Part shown: piece by piece, positions 1 through 8,405 of the stretch
How positions within the stretch are numbered: the stretch's first letter is position 1
How the letters are laid out: each line of letters begins with the position of its first letter
From: Yinghuangia aomiensis
GTDB lineage: Bacteria; Actinomycetota; Actinomycetes; Streptomycetales; Streptomycetaceae
Direction of reading: 5' to 3'
NCBI RefSeq assembly: GCF_039542225.1
Contig: NZ_BAABHS010000037.1
Location: 1-64,000 of the forward strand
DNA length: 64,000 nucleotides
Translations under genes and position numbers: made by a program
Notes under the pieces: model-generated
What the model saw: the letters and a program-made list of their open reading frames with translations, nothing else
Database searches by the model: none
Told to the model about the DNA's origin: nothing

Positions 1-102
1 GTCCGCGTGGCTCAGCGAGTCCTCGCACTGACCGCCGCGGTGTGGCACAACTTCCACACCGGCCAGGCGGTCAGCCGCTCACTGACCGCCTACGACCACT
101 GA
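1..102 (+). mobile_element. C-terminal end of an IS982-like transposase (partial)
   Basis: The first 99 bases are open in frame 1 and encode 33 residues ending in SLTAYDH before a TGA at 100-102. The stretch RVLALTAAVWHN followed by TGQ and SLTAYDH resembles the tail of IS982-family DDE transposases common in actinomycetes. The rest lies upstream of the window, so it cannot be said whether the element is complete. I did not find a convincing terminal inverted repeat between 103 and 250. The assignment rests on remembered family endings only. Confidence 0.6.
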
Positions 103-252
103 ACGTGTTCGGAAAGACTCGTCTAGGCGGCCGCACCGATCCGGATCGCGGCAGTCCCCGCGCCTCCGAGCCGCGCAGAACGACACACCACGCTGCACCT
201 TCACTCGAACAGGGCATGCCCAACCCGGCCAACCACCCGGCAGGATGACTTC

Positions 253-1647
253 ATGCTCCGCTCCCCCACTCCCTTCCCCCCGTTGGACGCTCCCGCCCTC
301 ACCCCCGATGCCCGTGCCGCGCGGGCCGCCGACGGGCGGGCGCTCGGATCGGCATTGGCCTCGCGCGGGGTCGACTCGGTCGTTGTCGGGTGGGTGGACA
401 ATGCCGGACTGGCGCGCGTCAAGGCCTTCCCGGTGCGGCAGTTGGAGAAAGTCGCCGCGTGGGGTGTGGGTGCCGCTCCGTGCTTCGACGTGTTCCTCGT
501 CGACGACGGCATGGCCTACGGCGCGGACGTCCCCGGCCCCACCGGCGACCTCCGGCTGCTGCCCGACCTGGAGCGGCTCGTCGCCCTGACCGCGCAGCCC
601 GGCTGGGCGTGGGCGCCCGCCGACCGGTGGACGCAGGACGGCACGCCCCACCCCGGCTGCCAGCGCCGGTTCGCCCGCCGCATGACCGAGGCCGCCGCCG
701 CACAGGGCTTCACGCTACGGGCCGGGTTCGAGACCGAGTGGGTGGTGGCGACCGGCGACACCGGACTCCGCTTCCCCACCGCCGGTCCCGCTTATGGAAT
801 GCAGCGCCTGGTCGACCTGTCCGACTACCTGCGCGACGTGATGAACGCGCTCGACACACAAGGCCTCGACGTCCTGCAGATCCATCCCGAGTACGCCCCA
901 GGCCAGTTCGAGGTCTCCGTCGCCGCCGCCGACCCGGTCGGGGCGGCCGACGCGGCGGTGCTCGTACGGCACACCATCCGCGCGGTCTCGGCCCGCCACG
1001 GGCTGCGGCCGTCGTTCGCCCCGGTGGTGACCCCGGGCGTGGTCGGCAACGGCGGCCACCTGCACGTCAGTCTCTGGCGGGACGGGACGAACGTCATGCA
1101 GGGCGGCCCCGGCCCGCACGGCCTCACCCGCGACGGCGAAGCGTTCCTCGCCGGGGTGCTCGACGCGCTGCCGGCGCTGCTCGCGCTCGGCACGCCGTCC
1201 GCGGGCAGCTACCTGCGGCTCGTCCCGTCGCACTGGGCGGGCGCGTTCCGCTGCTGGGGGCGGGAGAACCGGGAGGCCGCGGTACGGCTGGTCACCGGCA
1301 GCCGCGGCGAGACCGGGCACGCGGCCAACGCCGAGGTGAAGTGCTTCGACGGTGCGGCGAACCCGTACCTCGCGGTCGGCGGGGTGGTTGCCGCCGGGCT
1401 CGACGGGATCGCCCGCGGTCTGACGCTGCCCGCCGAGGTCACCGCCGACCCGGCGGACACCGGGGCGGAGCGGCTGCCCGCGTCGCTGATGGACGCGGCG
1501 ACCGCGTTCGACCGTTCCGCGCTGCTCGCCGCCGCGCTCGGGCCCGACCTGCACGCGGCGGTCGCGGCGGTCCGCCGGGCCGAGGCGGCGCTGTTCGCCA
1601 CCGCGACGCCGGACGAGATCGCCGACGCGACGCGGTGGCGGTACTGA
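253..1647 (+). CDS. glutamine synthetase family protein (gamma-glutamyl ligase type)
   Basis: 464 aa. The ATG follows a CAGGATG ribosome site about seven bases upstream. Typical GS catalytic-domain landmarks are present in order: GFETEW (metal-binding Glu residues), NGGHLHVSLW (ATP/metal His region), SYLRLVPSHWAGAF, and the Arg-rich substrate loop ENREAAVRL. The N-terminal part corresponds to the beta-grasp region. The C-terminus ends RWRY, and I see no adenylylation-type NLY motif, so this is not a classical GlnA of nitrogen assimilation. Related actinomycete paralogues include gamma-glutamyl-polyamine and ethanolamine synthetases, but the substrate cannot be read from the sequence. It stands alone, downstream of the IS fragment and convergent with the thioesterase gene. 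Confidence 0.88.
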   Translation: MLRSPTPFPPLDAPALTPDARAARAADGRALGSALASRGVDSVVVGWVDNAGLARVKAFPVRQLEKVAAWGVGAAPCFDVFLVDDGMAYGADVPGPTGDLRLLPDLERLVALTAQPGWAWAPADRWTQDGTPHPGCQRRFARRMTEAAAAQGFTLRAGFETEWVVATGDTGLRFPTAGPAYGMQRLVDLSDYLRDVMNALDTQGLDVLQIHPEYAPGQFEVSVAAADPVGAADAAVLVRHTIRAVSARHGLRPSFAPVVTPGVVGNGGHLHVSLWRDGTNVMQGGPGPHGLTRDGEAFLAGVLDALPALLALGTPSAGSYLRLVPSHWAGAFRCWGRENREAAVRLVTGSRGETGHAANAEVKCFDGAANPYLAVGGVVAAGLDGIARGLTLPAEVTADPADTGAERLPASLMDAATAFDRSALLAAALGPDLHAAVAAVRRAEAALFATATPDEIADATRWRY

Positions 1648-1649
1648 CC

Positions 1650-1671
1650 CGGACCTGATCCGGACCTGATC
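1650..1671. repeat. 11-bp tandem duplication after the GS-like gene
   Basis: CGGACCTGATC occurs twice head to tail in the short convergent gap just after the stop codon. It does not form a strong hairpin. Probably replication slippage. Confidence 0.6.
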
Positions 1672-1716
1672 CGGAGACGACTCGGGCCTTTGCCGACGCC
1701 CCGACTCGGCAGCCAC

Positions 1717-2172
1717 TCAGTCCCGGTTCGGCCGGAGCGTCCACACGACCGTCATCCCCGCGGTCGGGGTGCCGTCCTCGGTGCGGATCTCCACGGTGAT
1801 CGGGAACTCCGGGCGCTCGCCCTTGTCGAGTTCGGCGACCACGTCGTCGATGGCACGCCCGAGGCGGGCTTCGGCGACGAGCGGGCCCATGGCGATCTTG
1901 CGGTACTGCATGTCGGCGTGCACCGGCAGCGGCACCGAGCGGCCGAGCTGGTCGCCGAACGCGGCGATCACGACCGCGCCGGTGGCGGACTCGCCGAGGG
2001 TGAACATCGCGCCGGCGTGCGGGCCGCCCACGTGGTTGCGGTGCTCGGGCTCGTCGGGCAGCCGCAGCACGGCGTGCTCGCGGTCCAGCTCGACGAACTC
2101 GAGGCCGAGGGTGCGGACGAAGGGCACGGACTGGCGCAGTGCGTCGCCGACGAAGGAGAAGTCGTTGGTCAC
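1717..2172 (-). CDS. hotdog-fold thioesterase-like protein (PaaI/DUF4442 type)
   Basis: 151 aa, within the usual 130-160 aa of single hotdog proteins. The segment HRNHVGGPHAGAMFTLGESA is the typical central helix with its HxxxxGGxHAGAMFTLAE pattern, followed by a strand ending in HADMQYRK. Such proteins hydrolyse acyl-CoA or related thioesters in the cytosol; the acyl group is unknown. It is convergent with the GS-like gene and shares no operon with it. The start ATG at 2172 is the only good in-frame candidate before the conserved region. Confidence 0.8.
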   Translation of the reverse strand: MTNDFSFVGDALRQSVPFVRTLGLEFVELDREHAVLRLPDEPEHRNHVGGPHAGAMFTLGESATGAVVIAAFGDQLGRSVPLPVHADMQYRKIAMGPLVAEARLGRAIDDVVAELDKGERPEFPITVEIRTEDGTPTAGMTVVWTLRPNRD

Positions 2173-2302
2173 CCCGGCATGCTACCCGCAAGTAACTTTC
2201 GGGGGAAGGACACGCCCCGGCGCGCCCGCAGCCGACCCCGGGCGCACCCCGCACACTCCGCACACCGCAGCCGGACCCGCCGTCACCCCGCGCTCCGCAC
2301 CC

Positions 2303-2677
2303 TCACCCCGCGTTCCGCGCTCTCACCCCCATCGGCACCGGCCACCGGAATACCCGCCCCACGCGCCCCGGCAGCTCGTCCGCCGCGGCAGCCTGGGCGT
2401 ATACCGTCGCTTCCTCGTACGCCCGGCCACCCTCCCCCGCGAGCCGCCGCCGACGCAGGTAGCCCGCGGACTCCAGCTCCACGAGGTAGCCCTCGATGGT
2501 CGCCTCCGACTCCCCGGGCCGGGCCGCGAACCGGGCGAGGTCCGGCTTCGCGGCCTCGGGCAGGAGCAGCAGATGGACGGCGAGGCCGCGGGCCGCGGCA
2601 CTCAGCCGGGCGTCTTTCATGAGGGCGTCGTTGACCCCGAGGCCGCCGGCTCCGTCGCCGCCCCAGATCTTGCGCAT
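2303..2677 (-). CDS. small winged-helix/HTH protein
   Basis: 124 aa from the ATG at 2677, chosen because GGGGAG sits eight bases upstream; a longer in-frame extension upstream reads as noncoding. The pattern of a low-complexity start, then RLSAAARGLAVHLLLLP, an acidic helix and ESAGYLRRRRL resembles the winged-helix domain of small actinomycete proteins related to helix-turn-helix replication or conjugation regulators. No effector domain is visible. Its leader and start codon (GGAGCACGACCATG) match those of the neighbouring metallo-hydrolase gene exactly, which suggests shared ancestry or shared translation signals. Confidence 0.65.
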   Translation of the reverse strand: MRKIWGGDGAGGLGVNDALMKDARLSAAARGLAVHLLLLPEAAKPDLARFAARPGESEATIEGYLVELESAGYLRRRRLAGEGGRAYEEATVYAQAAAADELPGRVGRVFRWPVPMGVRARNAG

Positions 2678-2888
2678 GGTCGTGCTCCCCACGCTGGTAG
2701 TGCCGCCAACCGCCGCCTCCGACACGACGGTTGCCCCGTTCGTCCAGTGTCCGTCGCGGTCCGGCCGTCCGGGCCACGCGACGGTCTTCTTGCCGCAAAA
2801 GGGTGAAGGAGACTTCGTAAAGGTCTGGTGAGGATGCGACATTTACGGAGGAATCCCCGGCAGATCGCGGGCCGGGCGCCGTCGGCCG

Positions 2889-3818
2889 TCACCCGGCATC
2901 CACAGCACCCTCGTCATCCAGCGGCCTCCAGCCCAGCTCCCGCCCGTCCCGCCGGACGCGGCCGAAGACGACGTCGGCGAAGTGCAGGCCGAAGCCGATC
3001 GTGTCGGGCTCCGCCAACTCGGCGACGAGGCGGTGGCGGTGCGCGGCGGCGCGGACCGGGTCGTGGTCGTAGACGCACGACCAGTCGGGGTGCGCCACCT
3101 GCACGGGCGAGTGCAGGGAGTCGCCGAAGGCGATCAGCCGCCTGCCGCCTCCCGTGATGACGAACTCGGCGTGTCCGGCGGTGTGTCCGGCGGCGATGCG
3201 GACCCGCACGCCGGGAAAGATCTCCTCGTAGTCGGCCACGGTGCGGACGCGTGGTGCGAGGGCCTCGATGCTCGCGTCGCGAACGCCTCCGCCCGCGGCA
3301 TCGGCATATGGGGCCCACTCGGGCTCGGCCACGAGGTACTCGGCCTGGGCGAGCAGGGGCCGGTCGCCGCCCGGCTCGGGGTGCGTGGCCCAGCCGAGGT
3401 GGTCGGGGTGCAGGTGGCTGAAGGCCACGGCCTCGATCCGGTCCGGCGTGCGGCCGAGTGCGGCGAGGTTGGCGGGCAGCGTGCCGCCGCGCATGGCCCC
3501 GTTCGGTGTCGCCGGATCGGCGGGCAGGTCGTACGGGCCGAACCCCGCGTCGATCAGCAGGGCGCGGCCGCCGTGCTCCACGAGGAGGCCGCCGACGCTC
3601 GCGACCATGTGGCCTGAATCGTCGAGGTATTCGGGGTGGGCCGCCCAGAACTCGTCGGTGCTGTCCGGCAGCCAGGCGCGCGGCCGGCCCTGGATCGCGC
3701 CGTCCGGGACGAAGGTCACCTTCGTGTCGCCGAGTTGCACCGAGGCGACGCCTGACGGGCGGCGCAGCCGCTCGCCCCGGTGCGTCAGGCCGTTGTCGTC
3801 GGTCACGGTGTTCGCCAT
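2889..3818 (-). CDS. metallo-beta-lactamase-fold hydrolase
   Basis: 309 aa. The metal motif HLHPDHLGW (HxHxDH) is near the middle, followed later by AGHTAGH with the third His region and an Asp in FGDSLHS, matching the binuclear-zinc MBL fold of lactonases and glyoxalase-II-like enzymes. There is no signal peptide, so it is cytosolic. An AGGAG site precedes the ATG at 3818. It is divergent from a MarR regulator across a 138-bp region with MarR-like half-sites, so its expression is probably controlled by that protein and may respond to the hydrolase substrate. The substrate is not predictable; a lactone or thioester is plausible. Confidence 0.85.
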   Translation of the reverse strand: MANTVTDDNGLTHRGERLRRPSGVASVQLGDTKVTFVPDGAIQGRPRAWLPDSTDEFWAAHPEYLDDSGHMVASVGGLLVEHGGRALLIDAGFGPYDLPADPATPNGAMRGGTLPANLAALGRTPDRIEAVAFSHLHPDHLGWATHPEPGGDRPLLAQAEYLVAEPEWAPYADAAGGGVRDASIEALAPRVRTVADYEEIFPGVRVRIAAGHTAGHAEFVITGGGRRLIAFGDSLHSPVQVAHPDWSCVYDHDPVRAAAHRHRLVAELAEPDTIGFGLHFADVVFGRVRRDGRELGWRPLDDEGAVDAG

Positions 3819-3893
3819 GGTCGTGCTCCTGTTCCGTCAGGGGATGCGGGCGGTTGCCGCCGGGCGCTGCCTCGGCGGTGGCACCACCATATG

Positions 3894-3937
3894 CATCAAG
3901 CTAGAACTATTCAAGCTGCACTTATTCTTGCTTGATG
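3894..3937. promoter_or_regulatory. candidate MarR operator with three CAAGC half-sites
   Basis: CATCAAGC at 3894-3901 and GCTTGATG at 3930-3937 form a perfect 8-bp inverted repeat, with a further TCAAGC at 3911-3916. The stretch is unusually AT-rich for this genome and lies between the divergent hydrolase and MarR genes. Arrays of such half-sites fit autoregulation by a MarR dimer. A likely -10 for the MarR gene, TAGGCT at 3945-3950, is only six bases from its ATG, implying a leaderless transcript. Confidence 0.65.
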
Positions 3938-3956
3938 GACTTGCTAGGCTGGGCGC

Positions 3957-4385
3957 ATGACGACACCCCCGCAGGCGCAGGCGATCGCCGAGCGCGAGCT
4001 GTGCGGCCTGGTCAACGGGCTGGCCGCGCAGATCTCCGACCACGTACGCCGACGTGCGGTCACGCTCGGCCTCACCGCGGCCCAGGCGACCGCGCTGCGC
4101 GAGCTGACCGGTCCGATGACCACCCGGGACCTCGCCGAACGCATGAGCTGCGAGCCGTCCAACGCCACGTTCGTCATCGACAAACTCGAGAAGCAGGGCC
4201 TGGTCGAACGGCACCCCCACCCGACCGACCGGCGTGCCAAGCTCCTCGTCCTCACCGACGACGGCGTGGCCCTGCGCGAACGGCTTCTGGGACTCCTCAC
4301 CCAGGAGTCGCCGCTGGCCGGCCTCACCGCCGAGCAGCAGCGCACCCTCCAGGAACTGCTGGAGAAAACCGTCGCCCGGCCCTGA
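3957..4385 (+). CDS. MarR family transcriptional regulator
   Basis: 142 aa, the normal size for MarR proteins. The winged-helix region contains LTAAQATALREL, then TTRDLAERMSCEPSNATFVIDKLEKQGLVERHPHP and the wing DRRAKLLVLTDDG. MarR dimers bind palindromic operators and are released by small ligands, often phenolic acids or CoA esters. No Shine-Dalgarno is seen; TAGGCT ends six bases before the ATG, which suggests a leaderless mRNA. It is divergent from the MBL hydrolase and 55 bp upstream of the CoA-transferase gene, so it may govern both. Confidence 0.92.
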   Translation: MTTPPQAQAIAERELCGLVNGLAAQISDHVRRRAVTLGLTAAQATALRELTGPMTTRDLAERMSCEPSNATFVIDKLEKQGLVERHPHPTDRRAKLLVLTDDGVALRERLLGLLTQESPLAGLTAEQQRTLQELLEKTVARP

Positions 4386-4440
4386 GGCGGCTCAGGCACC
4401 CCGCGCACCGGCCCGGCCGCCCGGGTGGTGGGATGGCTCC

Positions 4441-5850
4441 ATGCGCCCCACTCCGCACGAACTGCTCTCGGAAGCCTGGCGGTCGCTCGGCGGCGACCCC
4501 GCCCTGACCGCCTCGGCCGCGTTCACCGGACGCCCCGACACGCTTCCCGCCCGCCTCCCGGTCACCGAGTTCGCCCAGGCGGTCGCCGCCGCGGCGGGCC
4601 TGGCCGGTGCCGAACTGGCCGCGGCCCGCGCCGGATCACACCCGGACCTGGCCGCGGTCACCGTGGACAGCGAGGCCGCCGCGATCGCCTTCACCAGCGA
4701 GCGCCACCTGCGGCTGGACGGCAACCCGGTCGGCGGCATGGACCCGCTGTCGAAGTTCTTCGCCTGCGCGGACGGCGTGGTGCGCCTGCACGCGAACTAC
4801 CCGCACCACCGCGCCGCACTGTTCGCCGCCCTGGGCATCGAGGACGAGCCGGTCGACCCGGAGGAAGCCGTCGCCGAGCGCCTCGTCATGCTGCCCGTCG
4901 CGGACGTCGAGGAGCGGGTCCGCGAGCACGGCGGGTTGGCCTTCGCGGCACGTACGCTCGACGCGTGGCGGGCGCACCCGCACGGCGCCGGGCTCGCCGA
5001 CCTGCTCCCGGTGGCGATGCGACGGACCGGCGCGGAGACTCCGCGCCGTCTCGGGCCGACGCCTTCGGACGGTCCGCTGCTGCCCGCCGCCGGGGTCCGC
5101 GTGCTGGACTTCACGCGGGTGATCGCCGGCCCGGTCGGCACCCGGACGCTGGCCCTGCTCGGCGCGGACGTCCTGCGCGTCGACTCCCCGGACCTGCCCG
5201 AACTGCCGGGCCAGCACCTCGACACGGGCCTCGGCAAACGCTCGGCCCTGCTCGACCTGCGGAGCCCCGACGGCCTGGCCCGCCTCGACGAACTCCTCGC
5301 CGACGCCGACGTCGTGGTCTCCGGCTACCGTCCCGGAGCACTCACCCGATTCGGCCTGGACCCGGACGCGCTGCTCGCCCGCCACCCCGGCCTGGTCGTC
5401 GCCACCCTGTCGGCGTGGGGCCCGGGCCCGTGGTCGGAGTACCGCGGCTTCGACAGCCTGGTCCAGGCCCCGACGGGCATCGCCGCGATCGAAGCGGACG
5501 GCGACCTGCGCCCGGCCGCGCTCCCCGCCCAAGCCCTCGACCACGGCACGGGCTACCTGCTCGCCGCCGGCGTCCTGCGCGCGCTGACCGAACGCCAGCA
5601 CGACGGCCGCGGGACGCACCTTGAGCTTGCGCTCGCCCGGACGGCAGCGTGGCTGGTCCGGCATTTCGACCCGGACGAACACCTGCCGGCGTTCCCGCGG
5701 CGGGTGCGCTCGGCGGGCCACCTGAGCCAGGCAACGATGGCGGGCGCCCGACTGGACTACGCCCTGCCGCCGTTCCACCTTGAGGGCGGGCCGACGGACT
5801 GGGCTGCGGGGCCGGTCGGCTGGGGGAGCAGTCCGGCAGTTTGGCAGTGA
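4441..5850 (+). CDS. CaiB/BaiF family (class III) CoA-transferase
   Basis: 469 aa from the ATG at 4441. The second half holds the family core: VRVLDFTRVIAGPVGTRTLALLGADVLRVDSP, then GLGKRSALLDLRS and WGPGPWSEYRGFDSLVQA, whose Asp corresponds to the catalytic residue that forms acyl-aspartyl anhydrides in this family. The first 210 residues form a second, divergent CoA-transferase-like half. Members move CoA between carboxylic acids; the acid here is unknown. It follows the MarR gene in the same direction and forms with it and the MBL hydrolase a small locus that could handle CoA-linked aromatic or carnitine-like acids. That role is inference. Confidence 0.85.
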   Translation: MRPTPHELLSEAWRSLGGDPALTASAAFTGRPDTLPARLPVTEFAQAVAAAAGLAGAELAAARAGSHPDLAAVTVDSEAAAIAFTSERHLRLDGNPVGGMDPLSKFFACADGVVRLHANYPHHRAALFAALGIEDEPVDPEEAVAERLVMLPVADVEERVREHGGLAFAARTLDAWRAHPHGAGLADLLPVAMRRTGAETPRRLGPTPSDGPLLPAAGVRVLDFTRVIAGPVGTRTLALLGADVLRVDSPDLPELPGQHLDTGLGKRSALLDLRSPDGLARLDELLADADVVVSGYRPGALTRFGLDPDALLARHPGLVVATLSAWGPGPWSEYRGFDSLVQAPTGIAAIEADGDLRPAALPAQALDHGTGYLLAAGVLRALTERQHDGRGTHLELALARTAAWLVRHFDPDEHLPAFPRRVRSAGHLSQATMAGARLDYALPPFHLEGGPTDWAAGPVGWGSSPAVWQ

Positions 5851-6054
5851 GCCGCGCGGTGGGGGCTCAGCCATAGGGCCCCCTCCCCACGCTGGAGTCC
5901 CCCTCCCCCGCCTCCACCGCCGTCGCCAACCCCGCCGACGACGACGGAGTCAACAACGCAAGCAAAGCAGCCCGTTCACTGCCACCAAATCCGCAAGCGC
6001 CATACCTGTGGACGGCCCGCCCGCCTACCGGTCCCGACGTCCGCACCCGCTACC

Positions 6055-6669
6055 TCACCCGCCGCCCCCCAGCACGTGCGCTCCCTCGTCCACACACCCC
6101 AGCACCGCCACCAACGTCCGCTCCAGGAACTCCGCCAGTCCCGCCCGGTCGCTGTCCGGCTGTTGCCAGGCCACCACCGACTCCTCCGCGAAGACGACCC
6201 ACGCGCGCGCTGCGGTGCGCAGCAGCGGGGTGTCGGCCAGGCCGAGTTCGACGCAACCCGCGGTGACGCGGTCGGCCTGGGTACGCCGAGCCCCTTCCAC
6301 CAGGTCGCGCACGGTCTCGTCGGCGCTGGCCGCGCCGCGGACCAAGGAGACGTACGTGGCCCGGTGGTCGAGGACGTAGTCGACGAAGGCCCCCAGCACC
6401 GCGTGCAGCCGGGCCAGTGGTTCGAGTGCCGGGTCGGGTGCCGTGCGCGCCAGGAAGTCCTCGCATGCGGCTTCCACCACGGCCCGGTGGAAGCCTTGCT
6501 TGGACTTGAAGTAATGGAACATCAAGCCCCGCGAGATGCCCGCTTTCTCCGCCAGGTCGTCGATCGACAATTCGTCGAGCGTGCGGGTGCCGAGGAGGTC
6601 GCGGCCGAGGAGGAGGAGCTGGGCGCGGCGCTGATCGGGGGTCAGGCGGGTGCGGCGCGGAGACGGCAT
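6055..6669 (-). CDS. TetR family regulator of the BVMO operon
   Basis: 204 aa. The N-terminal HTH reads LDELSIDDLAEKAGISRGLMFHYFKSKQGF (about residues 35-65), the canonical TetR recognition unit. The C-terminal ligand-binding helices are diverse, as expected. It is divergent from the Baeyer-Villiger monooxygenase operon, and the gap contains a palindrome overlapping a good promoter, so it most likely represses that operon and itself until a ketone or fatty ligand binds. About 200 bp of sequence with no supported gene separates it from the CoA-transferase. Confidence 0.92.
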   Translation of the reverse strand: MPSPRRTRLTPDQRRAQLLLLGRDLLGTRTLDELSIDDLAEKAGISRGLMFHYFKSKQGFHRAVVEAACEDFLARTAPDPALEPLARLHAVLGAFVDYVLDHRATYVSLVRGAASADETVRDLVEGARRTQADRVTAGCVELGLADTPLLRTAARAWVVFAEESVVAWQQPDSDRAGLAEFLERTLVAVLGCVDEGAHVLGGGG

Positions 6670-6702
6670 GGCGGACAGTGTACGGACTTGGCGCCGAAAC
6701 TA

Positions 6703-6732
6703 TTGACTACTGTTCAGTAATGTTCCTAGGGT
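6703..6732 (+). promoter_or_regulatory. promoter of the BVMO operon
   Basis: TTGACT at 6703-6708 and TAGGGT at 6727-6732 are spaced by 18 bp, a good match to housekeeping-sigma promoters. The TetR palindrome lies inside the spacer. Confidence 0.6.
6708..6719. promoter_or_regulatory. candidate TetR operator TACTG-TT-CAGTA
   Basis: A 12-bp inverted repeat with 5-bp perfect arms sits between the -35 and -10 boxes of the BVMO promoter, in an AT-rich patch. A repressor bound here would block RNA polymerase directly. Confidence 0.6.
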
Positions 6733-6798
6733 CGTCCCAGCCCCACCCCACCACCCCGAGGCAGGCCCCCGCGGGCCGACACCGCGCCGGAGACGACC

Positions 6799-8376
6799 GT
6801 GCCCCCTCCCCGAACATCAGAGCCCCCCACGCCGCAGGTCCAGGACGACCCGACCGACGCACGCCGGGACGATCCCGTCCCGCACGTCCGCGTAGCCGTC
6901 ATCGGCAGCGGCTTCTCCGGCCTCGGCGCCGGCGCCCGGCTGCTGAAGTACGGCGTCGACGACTTCGTCATCCTCGAACGCGGCGACGACGTCGGCGGCA
7001 CGTGGCGCGACAACACCTACCCGGGCGCGGCGTGCGACGTCCCGTCGAACCTCTACTCGTTCTCCTTCGCGCCGAACCCGACCTGGACGAGGTCGTTCTC
7101 CCCGCAGCCCGAGATCTGGGAGTACCTGCGCCGCTGCGCCCGCGAGTTCGGGCTGATGCCGCACCTCCGCTTCCGACACGAAGTGCGGCACGCGCGCTGG
7201 AACGACGCCGCGGCGCACTGGGAGATCGAGACCTCCCACGGACCGCTGACGGCCAACGCCCTCATCGCCGGCGGCGGGCCCCTCGCCGACCCCGCCTACC
7301 CGGACATCAAGGGCCTCACCACCGAGTTCCGCGGCGAGCTGTTCCACTCGTCGCACTGGAACCACGGCTTCGACCTGCGCGGCAAGCGCGTCGCGGTGAT
7401 CGGCACGGGGGCGTCCGCGATCCAGTTCGTGCCGCAGATCCAGCCGGAGGTCGGGCAGCTCGACCTGTACCAGCGGACGCCGCCGTGGATCATGCCGCGG
7501 ACCGACCGCCCGCTCACGCCGCTGGAGCGCGGCGTCTACCGGGCCGCGCCGCCCGTGCAGAAGGCCGTGCGGCTGGGGCTGTTCTGGGGCCGCGAGACGT
7601 TCTGGCTGAGCTTCAACGGCAAGCACCCCAAGCTGGTCGAACGTGTCGAGGCCATCGCCCGCCTGCACCTCAAGCGCGGCGTGCCGGACCCGGAGCTGCG
7701 GGCCAAGGTCACGCCCGACTTCACGATCGGCTGCAAGCGCATCCTGCTGTCCAACGACTACTATCCGGCGCTCGCCAAGCCGAACGTGGACGTCGTCACG
7801 GACGGTATCGCCGAAGTGCGCGCGCACTCGATCGTCACGACCGACGGCGTCGAACGGCCGTGCGATGCGATCATCCTCGGCACCGGCTTCGAGGCGACCG
7901 ACATGCCGATGTCGCACGCCATCACCGGCCGCGACGGGGTCCTGCTCGCGGACGCGTGGAAGGACGGCATGGCCGCACACCAGGCCGCCATGGTCGCGGG
8001 CTTCCCGAACCTGTTCTTCGTCATCGGCCCCAATTCCGGGCTCGGGCACACCTCCATGACGCTGGTCATCGAGGCGCAGATCCGCTACGCGGTGGACGCG
8101 ATCGTGCAGATGGACCGCAACGACATCGCCGACGTCGAGGTGACGCGCGCCGCCCAGGACGCGTACAACGCGCGGCTGCAGGACAAAATGTCCGGCACGG
8201 TGTGGACGACGGGCGGCTGCGTCAGCTGGTACCTGGATCGGCGCACCGGCAAGAACACCACGCTGTGGCCGGACTTCGTGTGGAAGTTCATGCGCATGAA
8301 CCGCAGGTTCTCGCCCGCCGGACACCGGGCGCGGACCTGGGACCAGCTGCCCGAACCGGCCGCTGCCCGACGCTGA
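6799..8376 (+). CDS. flavin-containing Baeyer-Villiger monooxygenase
   Basis: 525 aa from a GTG with GGAG about seven bases upstream. Two Rossmann motifs are present: GSGFSG at residues 36-41 for FAD and GTGASA from residue 202 for NADPH. Between them F177-W187 (FRGELFHSSHW) fits the Baeyer-Villiger fingerprint FxGxxxHxxxW exactly, and GGTWRDNTYPGAACD is the usual FAD-contacting segment. Such enzymes insert oxygen next to a carbonyl, turning ketones into esters. It is the first gene of a three-gene operon with an SDR and an alpha/beta hydrolase, the order expected for alcohol-ketone-ester-acid catabolism and similar in content to the mycobacterial mymA operon. The first 28 residues are a disordered Pro/Asp-rich leader. 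Confidence 0.93.
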   Translation: MPPPRTSEPPTPQVQDDPTDARRDDPVPHVRVAVIGSGFSGLGAGARLLKYGVDDFVILERGDDVGGTWRDNTYPGAACDVPSNLYSFSFAPNPTWTRSFSPQPEIWEYLRRCAREFGLMPHLRFRHEVRHARWNDAAAHWEIETSHGPLTANALIAGGGPLADPAYPDIKGLTTEFRGELFHSSHWNHGFDLRGKRVAVIGTGASAIQFVPQIQPEVGQLDLYQRTPPWIMPRTDRPLTPLERGVYRAAPPVQKAVRLGLFWGRETFWLSFNGKHPKLVERVEAIARLHLKRGVPDPELRAKVTPDFTIGCKRILLSNDYYPALAKPNVDVVTDGIAEVRAHSIVTTDGVERPCDAIILGTGFEATDMPMSHAITGRDGVLLADAWKDGMAAHQAAMVAGFPNLFFVIGPNSGLGHTSMTLVIEAQIRYAVDAIVQMDRNDIADVEVTRAAQDAYNARLQDKMSGTVWTTGGCVSWYLDRRTGKNTTLWPDFVWKFMRMNRRFSPAGHRARTWDQLPEPAAARR

Positions 8377-8405
8377 CCCGGAAGAGCCGAACCTAGGAGC
8401 CGAAA

